64,000 nt of DNA from Coptis chinensis (Eukaryota; Streptophyta; Magnoliopsida; Ranunculales; Ranunculaceae): contig JADFTS010000064.1 in the NCBI GenBank assembly GCA_015680905.1, positions 62,001 through 126,000 of the forward strand, in the 5' to 3' direction. Below the pieces are notes generated by a model. The model had not been told where the DNA came from. It made no database searches and was given only the letters and a program-made list of their open reading frames with translations. Each line of letters begins with the position of its first letter. The stretch's first letter is position 1. Positions 45,150-57,708 of this stretch are shown piece after piece. Made by a program: the position numbers and the translations under genes.

Positions 45150-48100
45150 TCATTGCGCTACCCTTTGACATTTTTTAACATATGCAGTCACCTCAGCTAA
45201 CTCCCCCTTTAGATCAGTCATATCCGTAACCAACGCAATGTTCTCGGCAGTAGCATTATGATACTTGTTGGTCATCACCTCTAGCTTCCTCTTGTCAGCC
45301 CCCCACGCAGCTCGCATACATCCTAGCTCGATGTGAGGGTTATCATCAATCTCAACGTTTTGCACAGCATCTTTCAATTTATCATACCCTGCAAGAAACT
45401 ACGCGTACGAAGTTAAAGATCAAAATTGCCCTGGAAATAGACACAACAACTTAGCGCATAAGGAGCTCACCAAACAAGCAGCCATATCCATCGTCCCTAA
45501 CAACGTCTCCATATCTTCATCTTTCACCTCCGCCTTGTCACCATCCAAAACGATCCCCTTCAGAAGGCTAGTCGCTATGGGTGCCGAGTGGAAGCTTCTG
45601 ATCCGAGTGTTTCATCAGACGCTTCTTCCCGTCTTCCCGTGTAGTAAAATTCGCTCCCCACATCCCCGCATCGCGGGGACGAATTCTCACCAGCGACTTG
45701 GCGACCTTGTCTCAGGTCGCTACGCTCCGTAGCATGACGATCGGTGTCGCCTACTCACTGTGGTGACCTAAACACAATGCCACCAGCCGGACGACCAGCT
45801 CTCCTAGATCGCTTGTTACCCTTGACTCCTACAGAAACAGCCTTCCTCTTACCACGATCACCGTTCACATGAGGATCAAACTCCATCTCCACCATTATCA
45901 GAGGCGAAGTCTCTCTCATACTCCCTTCTCCTCTCACATATGGGCGACACCTTGCCATGATCAAACCTACGAACAGAGATAACACCGCATGAGTTAAAAC
46001 TATACACCAACTCCTTCTCAAAGAGATCACATTCAAAAATGAAAACAAACGTACCTGTAGAAGCAGCGATGAAGGTAGTGCACAGCGATAAGGCAGAGAT
46101 GATGAGCTAAGACAAGAAGCCAAGCAAATACCTTTGATATTCTACGAACAGTTTTACTTATTAGGTAACGTCTTTTCCCTAAGCACATCATAATTACCTT
46201 GAGTCGCCAAACGTCAGGCCACCTGCCCGCCATCATTACGCTCCTTGAACCGCTCATTTTTCTACACGTGTCACACACGTGAGGAAATACTCCCATTCTC
46301 GGTAATGAACAGAACACCATACGTCCTACTCTATGTGCAGATCACAGCGATCTAGTAACCTCATTGCAGGCGGCACCTAAAGCTAAAGACAATTTAACGA
46401 CAGGACGCTCATTCAAGCCTACAGGTCACTTGGAGGTCCGTTATCACCACAGTCTATCTGACATGCATAGTTAAAGCAGTGTCACCGTTCATACATTCAA
46501 TTAAGTAAGCGACACCCACAACAGGGAAGCAAGCAACGAGCATAGCATATAAGCAAAAAATGACCTATTCAGACAGGCCACAACCACAGTTCGTTCCTTA
46601 GCCGAGTTGCTGAGCGTACTCAGGAAATCCAACCCGGCTAAGCAATATTCATCATCACATGGTTACCCCAGGAAACCAGCTCTATTGTATCACAGCTTAC
46701 AAGCAAACAGATTAACAAGATGAAATTACAACTCGCCATCTCTAGGCGCAACAACTAGCTCTCCAGCCACAAGTGACTCGTCAATTTCAGCATCCCTCCC
46801 GTCAACCACAACAGACACTCCATCCAAATCCAAACTCATAAGCACTTCGGACCACGGCAGCATTTTCAGCGGTACGTACCACGGCTTCGAACGACCACCG
46901 GAAGAAGCGAGAACACTACCGACATCTCCGCGACTTGCGTTTCAGCTGGTATGCGAGACATCCCGCGTGCATGCTCCTCCTTCAAAGCGTTATAGTCCGC
47001 TTCCAGCTCAACAAAGTCGGATCCAGGGCCATAGGCCTTCGTGAAGCGTCATGAGTAACCTTCTTGCAGGCAAGCAAAGGCATACTCGTTCAGCCTACCA
47101 ATTTCCACAGTCGCTGCAATGACGTTCTCTTCAGCACCCTGTAGTTTTAGCCTCATATCTTCTGCCTCGGTATCCTTCAACATCTTGGCCAGACTCAGAG
47201 CTTGGTGTGCTTTCTTCAGGTCTTCAAGCTCCTCACGTTCCATCTTAGCGGCATCTTGAACGTTTTTCAGCTTTCGTCGACAACTTTACCGGCTTTCTAT
47301 CCGCCTCTCTTGGAACCGAAAGCAATCTCCTTCAACTTCAAACCCACTTACAAGCTGCGGTTGCACATATATTAATAACTGTGTCGCGTAATGCATACAT
47401 AAGCGCACCGATACATCAAAGGGGGACAAATCCACGTACCAGACATTGCGCGATTTCCATCCGCTTCAGGTTATCGGCCGGCCCTCTGTCATCCAGCTCC
47501 TTACGGTTGCCGTCCAGAGCTATCTATTATAGTAGACAAGCCGATACCTTACTCGACCTGAAGCTACAGTCAGTTCGCCTCACAGTCCGTTGAACCTCGT
47601 TGTCGTCTAAATACACAAACTGTGACTCTAAGTCATCAGCAACCATAACAGATTTTCTACTCACTTTGTGGTTCACTTTCGCCAACGGACTGGGTTCTCG
47701 CACCGCAGGAGATGGACTAGACCCCGCCCCAAAGTTGGCCAAGTCCATGACCTGCTCCGGTCGCACCCAACTCCGGCGAGTAACGCTGACAGACTACCTG
47801 ACCACCACCGGGGAACCGCCCCGTCTTTGGAGCTTTCCCCAAGAGCATGCTGCATGCGAACTTTCGGGCAAAGATCTTGCTTTCGAGGGCGTCATTTCTT
47901 CTCTTCGCCGACCGCTCCTTACACGAGGATTGAAGACCACCGTCTCCAACTCTAAAGGAGCATCAATCGACCCCTTCAGTCGAGCTCGACCCCCACCCCG
48001 AAGCACCACCTCCGAGGGTCGCCTCAAGCCGCCACGAGCCCGGTTCCTATCTTCCGTGTTGTTATCGATCACTTTCGCTACAAGATCTCCATCACCCTCG

Positions 48101-49087
48101 CCTAGTCTCGACCGAAGCTCGGTCCTTTTGAGCCTTTCTTTTTTCCCGGATCGCAGGCCCACCCTTTTCCACAAAGAAATGAGCAAATTCGGGCAGCTTC
48201 ACTTGTTTTTCCGCTCAAGTCAGCCGCGTGAACCTCTCTATCTCCCCACGATTAGTTCGCGTTTTCACAGAAAAATCTGCAGACAAAGCAAAGACACGGG
48301 CCAGTTAGAACAACAGTAAATCACCAAGTAAAGCGACAAAAGATAGACATTCCTACCCACCGGATATGTTACAAATCCTAGTTTGCAACCTACATCCGCT
48401 AGCACAGTAGTTGCCAACTAGTAGCAACGGCCTCTTTGTCCAGGCCTCGTTGCTTACACCGTCAATCACAGCAGAACGCGTCGTCATCGTTTGCAAACTA
48501 AAGTTCAGGTTACCAGATCGCCTCACAACATAATGCTCAATTATGTCGGATACCCCTATGTGGTATTCCCCACTCGCATTCAACAGGTCGAACACCCTAA
48601 ACAGTCGCTAGGTGTTACCAACAAACTGACAAGGAGACTTCCAACAATGAGCCAAGAAGTCACAAACCAGTTTCGAGAACGGTATTTGCATATACGCTCT
48701 CAGCTGGCCCTCACAGATAATTACCCCACCATTCGGCGGGTTGTACTCCTCACTGCGTACATTTTCACTCAACCGCGGTTCGTATATCTCCAGGTCGGGA
48801 ACATTGATCCCATAAGCTGCCCTCAGTTCGGGGAACGAGCTCACAGCACGACGATCCACCGTCCTAGGGGGCAACTCACTTGACGACGAACTTTCCCCTC
48901 GACCTGACGTACTGGCCACAACACCTTCCGACCCAGATCGTGTATTACCCTCGTCTACCCTAACTTCCTCATCCAACTCAACCTGAATGCCAACACTCAC
49001 CGATTCTTCATTATCATCCTCATACTCACCACAACTTAATGAAACCTCCCGAACCTCTTCCGATCGAGTATCGTCAGAATCAGACAT
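45150..49087 (-). pseudogene. Antisense ORF (aORF) region of element B
   Basis: This reads opposite to gag-pol, from ATG at 49087. Exon 1 has an acidic Ser-rich N-terminus and then FPELRAAYGINVPDLEIYEP, GGVIICEGQLRAYMQIPFSK, an in-frame TAG, LFRVFDLLNASGEYHIG, and WTKRPLLLVGNYCASG. This matches the order of the element A aORF domain, and a donor-like site (GG|GTAGGA) follows SGG near 48353, as in element A. Further minus-strand pieces are 48186-47527 (one frame with one stop), a coiled coil 47243-47049 (AEENVIAATVEIGRLNEYAF) and another at 45377-45150 (ENIALVTDMTDLKGELAEVT). Exon joins beyond exon 1 are not resolved. The function is unknown. Confidence 0.62.
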
Positions 49088-49607
49088 TATGACGTCTCCT
49101 TCTTATCAACTACCAAAGCTTAAACCCTACAACCTAACACTGACCTACCTACTCAACAAATCGCACTTGAACAAGAGGAAAGCAAATTGAAAATGAAAAG
49201 GCAGCAGCAGTAGCAGAAGCACTAACCTGAGAAACCCTAGCTTGCGTTTTTTGCTGGAGAAGAAAACAGGAAATACTCTTTCGAATGTCCCAAATTTGAT
49301 TTTGTACAACCGTCCGTTCAGTTACCAAGAAGTTATGATTACAGCCTATGCTCTAACCCGCACACGTGTTCCAAGGACCTGTCTTCACAAAGTTCCGAAT
49401 AACGCGGCGACATGTTTCTTTACCAACTGCTACAATCCTATCACGCGCCAATCACGTGCCAATTTCCCTTTCCCGCCAAATCATCATGCTGCATGATTCA
49501 AGCTTTACGGCATCTCAATCGGATCGTCCACCCCAGCTCACTCATGCTCCACACGTACTTCCGTTTTTCTCTCAGCAGATCATTTCCATGGACATAAACA
49601 ATCTACT

Positions 49608-49617
49608 GAGAGGGGGA
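49608..49617 (+). other. Polypurine tract of element B
   Basis: The purine run GAGAGGGGGA lies immediately before the 3' LTR. Confidence 0.7.
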
Positions 49618-49619
49618 TG

Positions 49620-50241
49620 TGTAGGGGAGCAATATCCTCATTAAGGAATATTGCGCACACGCGAAGCATAAGTGAACTCAGGACATCGACCTCCAAGACC
49701 GATCGGGAGCAATATCCTCATTAAGGAATATTGCACACGCGTGAAGCATAAGCGAACTCAGGACATCGACCTCCGAGACCGATCTGTGAGCAGCTCCCTT
49801 CATGTAGGTGGTACGCTTGAGCTCCTTCAAGGATATCTCAGGACGAATAAACGGCTGGAGACAGAACGCCTCAGATAAAAACACCACCAGGTGTAATCAT
49901 TACCAAAATCTTACTTGTACCTCCCACCACCGGGAAATAGGGACTACCGCACCAACTTCCAATCAGCCCACGACTCATACTAAAACCAGCCCAACACACA
50001 TTCATAATCTCCACCCTACACATGTACAAGGGGGTACACGTGTCTCAGAGATCAACACTCCCTTAAGCCTATAAATACCACCTACTTGAACTACGTGGGA
50101 CCTGATTCTTCTCTCTCCTGAAAAAACCAAGAGAAAATACGTAGACAGCTCGCTTATCAGCGAACTCGGTCTCTCCAAAAAACCTCAGCTCATTCTCCTC
50201 TCTTCATTGCATCTAAAAGAAAACCAAAACACCCCTTTATA
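49620..50241 (+). repeat. 3' LTR of element B
   Basis: 622 bp with the same 80-bp internal duplication and TATA box (50070-50077). It ends TATA instead of TACA. About 26 differences from the 5' LTR. Confidence 0.94.
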
Positions 50242-50682
50242 CTTACCATCATCATAAGTACCTATACAGATTCAAGGTTAGAAAATGCTTAAAGGATAGA
50301 TATACACGTGTCTGTGTTTTTGCAAAAAAAATCATTTGTTTTTTGCCACATCATGTATTTGTCATATGTTCTGAATACTGAAATTACATGATTTAATTAC
50401 TTAATTCTACTGGAATCGTCGTGCAAGTTTCACTCACTTTCACAAATAAGGAACTTAACTTGACAGAAATCTGAAAAAAGAACCATTTAAAAAAACTTGG
50501 GAATACTAGTATTGTCTTCTTGTGGAGCTCAAATTGAAAACTGTATATTCAATAATGAGCAATGGCCAAGTTTAGAGCTGTCTAGAAACAGTTAGTATCC
50601 TCTTTCTCTTTTATTTAAGTTACAAGTTACAACTTGCAAATGATTCTGAAAATAGAAAAATATTGGCTCTCTATATATATAC

Positions 50683-53594
50683 CTTTATCGTCGAATAAGG
50701 ATGTTAAGATAGCAAGACAAATGCATATACTAATATCTTCCCCTACAAGCCAAAGCAGGATAAATGTTAGTGAGATATTTAAACTACATAAACACCAGCA
50801 CAGTACAACTATATGACAGTCAATTGTTATTAGGCACAACCGCGCAGGACATGCACAAATTGCTAACTCACCAGTACGACAGCAAACTAATAAATTCAAA
50901 GCAAACTAATAAATTCCGTTTCTCAAGTTCAACTTTGCAAAATTGAATGCTGATGGTAGATTGTTCAGCAAGGAATACCGATCAAACTTTGAGGTCTGTC
51001 CATGAAAATTAAAATAAGTAACAATATGTTCAAATGAGAATAAGAACAAATAGCAAAAAAATAATAATAAATCAATTAAGAAAGAAAAAGTAGTAGTAAA
51101 TACACACCACGTACAATGGGTAGATGCAAATAGGCATCAGCTTCAGGAAGACACATAGAAACCGCCTCAGTATCACAATTCAACACACAATCGACTTCAT
51201 TAAGGAAGTTTCCACCTGCATCAGAAAATTTATATATTTAGAGAGAGAGAGAGAGTTTAATGTGCAATTAAAAGAGAATCAAGTCATAGCGCGAAGTTTG
51301 AACAAACGAGTGCCATAACATGCATTTACATATGAAAGTCATGAGAAGATGTAAATTCATTCTGTAATATTATTTATCTCAGATTCTTCCTTGCGGCCAA
51401 TGTTTAATCAAATTAGAAGTTCTCTTCATAATTCCTCTTCTTTGGTTCCCACAATTAGGCAGTCTACATGATCCTTGGCTCCCAAACTTACATCGAAGGT
51501 AGGTGTTTCCACATATTCTCAATTGTTGGAGGAGAAATATGATATTGATCACCAATACAGTATAATAAAAGGAAGCATGTTGTTAGACTCTTATCAGAAA
51601 CCTGTCAATACATTAGTCACATTTAACTAGCTAGACCAAACATTTGAATCCTGTCTATGAACAATTATGAAAAGGTAGGTACATGAATCAAAAAGTTCAG
51701 TAGAAAATACAACTTCATTGGTTCGGCTTAAAGTTTCAGAAGTCCACGAATCATACCATTCTGAATTGAGCCCACTGCAAGGTTTGTAGAACCCAGCCAA
51801 GAAATCGTACTATTTCCATCCATAGACTTCACATCCATTTTGTTGTGTAACAGCTGAGAACCCACCCAACACTTCGTCTTCAGTAGATAAGTGATTGCTG
51901 CTCAATAACCCTAGCGCTTTGATGCTGCCTTGAGAGCACTCTACCCCCTTTGAGCGCGATAAACTGTGTCTTTCTCAACAATATCAGCTATTTTCTGATT
52001 ACATAGATAAGGGCCAGAACTTATAAGATCATAGGAGTGTTTCCAAAAAAGATCAGGGGTTAAACCCCTAGCCCAGCTTTCTCGTCATCCCCTGCACCCG
52101 AGATATAATGCCAGCTGAACTCCGAGCTAGTCCTCTGTTGAACAACACCTACTGAAATGGATGCAGTGACAAGGATGATCGGGGTGAAATCCCAAGAGTC
52201 ATAGTCAGGTACCTCATTTAACCAGATGAGACTTTTTTGGGAGATCCACAGTGGGCGTAGGGGTTTTTGCAAGGAGGATGCAACAGAAGCAATATCAGCA
52301 CCACTGGCTTCAAGTTGTCTAGTCCATTCTTCTAAGCGGTCCTCTATAGACTGCATCTCGATTTTAGACACCCATAGAGGAAGGTGCAAGGAGCAGTCCC
52401 AATCAAGAGACGCATTTAGAGTGTTTGCAGTATCATGATTCGTAATAATCGACTCCTGTTGAAAATATAGGTTGCTTAAAATGTCTAGCAAAAACTTAAT
52501 TCGACTACTGTAAGAATGTGTCCACATAGATATGATATCACAAGGACAAAGGAGTAGAGATTGAAATTAATTAACCTTAGTGACTCTTTACACTCTTTTG
52601 CTCTCCCAAGTTGGCCCATTCAGATTACTAGAGATATATGACGCACGATGGTCAAAATAAAGTCAACTTCTAGAAATGACTTTGTTGGTTCTTAATCATA
52701 AGAATCTGAATATAATCAAGGACTCATATAATGCAAGTATACTGCTGGACAGATAGGAATAGAGAACACACTTGTTCACACAAAAGCTACTGAATGCAGT
52801 TGGCAACTACCAGCCATGGGAAGTGTTAAACTTAATGCAGATGGTTCTGTACAAGAAGGTAAGTGGGGATACGGGGACTGATCATTCATGGTCCAGGAAC
52901 TCAAAGGGATACAAGCAGGTTTGTTACGTTGCATTATTTTGAAGTGTACGCATGTGGAAGTAGAGTCTGACTCTGTGAAGTCGATCATGGCAATCAAGGA
53001 CACAGAAAAACCTCCCTGGTATTGTGTCAATGTAGTAGCCAGCTTCAGGCATTTGACAATGAGCTTTACTAGTATAAGTTTTAAACCTCTTCCCTCTCCT
53101 CGTCGAATCCACAATCATACATCCTCCTTTCTGTCCTACCCCATCAAAACCCAACAAAACTTAGAAACTAAACTACACAAAAGTAAAGAAAAAAGAAAAG
53201 AAAAGAGGATTATGAGAGTTACCAGCGAGATGGGCAACGTGGAGATTGAGACGAGAAGTATTAAAAGACCAGTTATTGCAATGACCATCAGTTGATTTGA
53301 AGTAACAAGTGGATAAGAAATGAGTTGAGTACCAAAGACCACATCTTAAGTTGGCAAGAAGAGTGAGTTGAGGCCATAGTGCCATACTTGTGATATTTCA
53401 CCAATGAATATTGAGTCTTTGTATATTGAACGTAGTGCGTTGTATAATGAATTGTCCTTTTTTTTAATGCTTCTACAAGCTTTGTATATGGTTTGAATTT
53501 GTTGAACAAGGTTTTGAGTTGGACTTACAAGGAAGGTTATACATTGACCATCGCTATTATTCTTTCGGTCCAGTTTCCAAATTACAATTCTCAC
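50683..53594 (-). pseudogene. RIT1-like: Rit1-like tRNA A64-2'-O-ribosylphosphate transferase, all but the last exon
   Basis: Rit1 modifies position 64 of initiator tRNA-Met, barring it from elongation. Read from 53594 down: KKKDNSLYNALRSIYKDSIF and GEISQ, an 8-bp tandem insertion near 53385, LLANLRCGLWYST, LHVAHLAG (donor 53222), GQKGGCMIVDSTRRGKRF (from 53135), LINE insertion, 52570-51960 (SLDWDCSLHLPLWVS, RLEEWTRQLEASGADIAS, KPLRPLWISQKSLIWLNEVP, 1-bp deletion after GAGDDE, GLTPDLFWKHSYDLI), ~51925-51768 (ISWLGSTNLAVGS), 51215-51111 (EVDCVLNCDTEAVSMCLPEA), ~50999-50915 (SKFDRYSLLNNLPSAFNFAK) and 50742-50683 (GEDISICICLAILTSLFDDK). The last exon is at 37072-37196, beyond element B. Two or more frameshifts make it a pseudogene. 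Confidence 0.88.
52790..53089 (+). mobile_element. LINE-derived RNase H fragment inserted in the Rit1-like gene
   Basis: Plus-strand reading gives GSVKLNADGSVQEGKWGYG, a stop, then HVEVESDSVKSIMAIKD. This is the RVT_3-type RNase H of plant LINEs, with the AEL motif region lost. It interrupts the Rit1-like exon after GKRF. No poly(A) tail or duplication is clear, so it may be an old or rearranged insertion. Confidence 0.62.
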
Positions 53595-54019
53595 GTGTTC
53601 CCGACTTCCCGTTCATCGTGTCATTGTCTTTTCAGCAGATATCAACCTTTCGTGCCGGGTACTAGTATTTCGAAACAGAAAACGAAATATTTCAGAGCGT
53701 TTTGTTCCATGCTTTTCAGTTTACGTAATACAAAATAGGGATAAACCAGTTTATGTAATTTCAAATCTTCGTTATTTAGCTTTGGTATGAACATCGATGG
53801 TTCTACGGTTCTACCTGGATCTTCTATGGATGAGAGAGAATTTCGTATACAGGGAGAATTGAGCTTTTAGTTTGTCAAAATCCCAAAGTATTAATGCAAA
53901 GCTGCCACAGGTGTTTATCTTTATTACAAGGAGAGAAAAACCTTATTCTCATTATTCATAAGAGTTACAAATTACAACTAACAGAAAGATCTTTCGAAGA
54001 AATTTATTGGCAAACAAGC
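53595..54019. other. Intergenic spacer between the Rit1-like gene start and the chitinase 3' end
   Basis: No feature is recognised. It probably holds the Rit1-like promoter and 5' leader and the chitinase 3' UTR. Confidence 0.4.
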
Positions 54020-55453
<1,434 letters not shown>

Positions 55454-55904
55454 GAGCATTCCCAATCACAGTCACTATGGAGGGAAATTGACAATTTTCA
55501 CCGTTTTTTAGGAAAAAAAACTCTTGCCCTATGCAAGGGTAACAAAATCGGTCAGTTGTGACTAAGTGAAAACAATAGTAGCAATTGCTACCGAGAAAGT
55601 AGTTGAGTTGTGAATTTCAGACGGGATGTTTTATTCCGTCTCATGTGTTTTTTTTTTTTTCCGGACGAAATGTTTCGTTCTGTCTCGCGTGTTTTTTCGG
55701 TTTTTTTAAATTTCATACGGGATGTTTCATTCCGTCAGCTGCGTTTTTTCAATTTTTACATTCAGACGGAATCAAACATTCCGTCCAAGATTCAAACTCA
55801 TTTGCATTAGACAGCCTCACCTTGCTTTTCACCAAAACGGTAGGAAACAAGGGAAATTTAGCCTACATGGAGGTGAAAAATTCTCGCTTGCATTGGGAAT
55901 GCTC
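55454..55904. mobile_element. Tourist-like (PIF/Harbinger) MITE
   Basis: Terminal inverted repeats GAGCATTCCCAAT and ATTGGGAATGCTC, with TAA target duplications (55451-55453, 55905-55907). 451 bp with no transposase. Internally, several short palindromes of the type ACGGGATGTTTCATTCCGT occur (about 55621-55785). Confidence 0.85.
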
Positions 55905-55924
55905 TAATGGTAGATTTATTCTTC

Positions 55925-56733
55925 TTTGTCAAAATCTCACTTGTAAGTTGTGATATTGTTTACATTTTACACCAAGAATCATGGGTAAGTTTGACACCAA
56001 AACAAAGTCGTGATTGTTGACATAGTCACACAATCAAAAAATTTAGGATAGGCTGATTTTGGTAGAGTTGATCTCCTCACTTTAGAGAATGATATCTTCA
56101 AAACAGTCAAATTATTTTGAAATTTATATCCATACCAAACTATATCGATCTACAAGTAACGAGTGGTGCTTTTGAAATTTGTTCTTAGTGTTTGCATATC
56201 TATATAACAAAGAAGGGAAGTGTGGGCCAACCACCCCAATCCCTAACTTTTAGATTTTGTTTATGATGTGGCATCCAAGAGTGCTAATGGGGTTCTAATA
56301 TATATGGGGGTGTGCTCATAGTAGTCAACAAGTGTGGCTGGGTTTTTTTGGAACTGGGTTTCAGTTGCAATTCGGATGGGTTTATGCTGGGCTTTTGTGG
56401 GACTGGGCTTCAATTGCAATTTTTTAAAAATCAATGCCGTATAGACTGGGCTTTTCCTTGCCCTATGGCAAGGGCATTATACTAGTCATTGATAAAGACA
56501 CACTCATACACAACAAACACAGTAACAGACACACCGTTGAATAGCTCGTGACAACTTAGGCGTCCTATAAGGGTGTGTCCATATTGCAAGATGCAACAAT
56601 GTCAATTGAAACTTTGAAATGAAAGAAAAGACAAGAAGTCAAAAATAAATGAATATATTAATTTTCTATTACTTCCATGCTTTTTTTTTTCTAAAGATAT
56701 ATATACTTCCATGCTTATTAGGAAAGCATTAGA
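55925..56733. repeat. Segmental duplication, copy 1 (uninterrupted)
   Basis: A ~0.8-kb block repeated at 57310-57708 plus 61176-61607, apart from the hAT split. It contains two internal repeats of a GGGACTGGGCTTCAATTGCA block. This copy shows the empty hAT target site at ...TGCTCATAGTAGTC. Confidence 0.9.
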
Positions 56734-57290
56734 GCATCATCAACGCATTTCTATTTTTTGTTGTGACACCTCAACATATTTTGTTGATAAAAATTTCTAA
56801 AATCAAGCAAAGAACCAGCGCGATTTTGAGAAAATTTGGTTTTTTATTTCGGACGGGAAAAGTTGTCCCGTGCCGAATTAATTTTTTTTTACACGGCAAA
56901 AGTTGTCCCGTCTTTATTGAAACAATTTTTTTTTAAAACGCGTGAATTCTCTTCCAGTACCATTTCCCCCATAGAACAGGCAAGATAAACTCCCAAACCC
57001 ATCCCTTCAATCACCAAATAAAAATTCGTTTTTCAACCAACTTTATTTTTGTTTTTTGCAATGGATCAACATTGTCGAGCTAGACGTAGGAAGACTATTA
57101 TGCGTGGGTCGGGGAGTTCAAATCCTCGGAAAAATGAGAGTGAACTCGTACCATAAAATGATTTCAATTTTCCACAAAGATTGAGTATTGTTGATCATCC
57201 GACATTGGCTCCTGATCCAGACAAGCGCGTTTCGTATTTATATAACACTGATAGAGTAAGTATGAGTTTATGAACGTTGTTCAATTGATT
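56734..57290 (+). mobile_element. Possible truncated PIF/Harbinger element
   Basis: Begins GAGCATCATCAACGC after TTA, a Harbinger-like end. Further in is a short reading frame MDQHCRARRRKTIMRGSGSS ending in a stop, and GGACGGGAAAAGTTGTCCCG palindromes. No right end is found; the sequence runs into copy 2 of the duplication. Confidence 0.4.
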
Positions 57291-57309
57291 TTGATTTAAA
57301 ATCGTGTTT

Positions 57310-57708
57310 AGAATTTATCGTATATCACTTGTGAGTTGTGATATCGTTTATATTTTACACCTAGAGTCATGGGTAAGTTTGACACCGAAACAAAGTCATG
57401 ATTGTTGACAATCACACAATCAAAAAATTTAGGATAGGCTGATTTTGGTAGAGTTGATCTCCTCACTTTAGAGAATGATATCTTCAAAACAGTCAAATTA
57501 TTTTGAAATTTCTATCCATACCAAACCATATCGATCTACAAGTAACGAGTGGTGCTTTTGAAATTTGTTCTTAGTGTTTGCACATCTATATAACAAAGAA
57601 GGGAAGTGTGGAGCCAACCACCCCAATCCCTAACTTTTAGATTTTGTTTATGATGTGGCATCCAAGAGTGTTAATGGGGTTCTAATATATATGGGGGGTG
57701 TGCTCATA
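57310..57708. repeat. Segmental duplication, copy 2, left part
   Basis: Matches 55925-56320 with scattered substitutions. It is cut by the hAT at 57709 and continues at 61176. Confidence 0.9.

Larger units (their letters stand above)
37225..50241 (+). mobile_element. Complete Ty3/gypsy (Tat-like) LTR retrotransposon, element B
   Basis: Thirteen kilobases bounded by 622-bp LTRs (TGTAGG...TACA) with a perfect 5-bp target duplication CTTAC (37220-37224 and 50242-50246). Order: 5' LTR, PBS, gag, protease, RT, RNase H, second RNase H, integrase, 103-bp tandem array, antisense ORF region, PPT, 3' LTR. By eye the LTRs differ at about 26 of 622 positions and have no indel. The element sits in an intron of the Rit1-like gene, in the opposite orientation. 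Coding regions carry several stops and frameshifts, so it is not autonomous. The architecture is the same as element A, but sequences are clearly different. Confidence 0.94.

Noticed and set aside
47600..48319. 239-codon plus-strand ORF in element B
   Set aside because: It lies opposite the antisense ORF exon with no recognisable motif; probably a shadow of that GC-richer coding strand.
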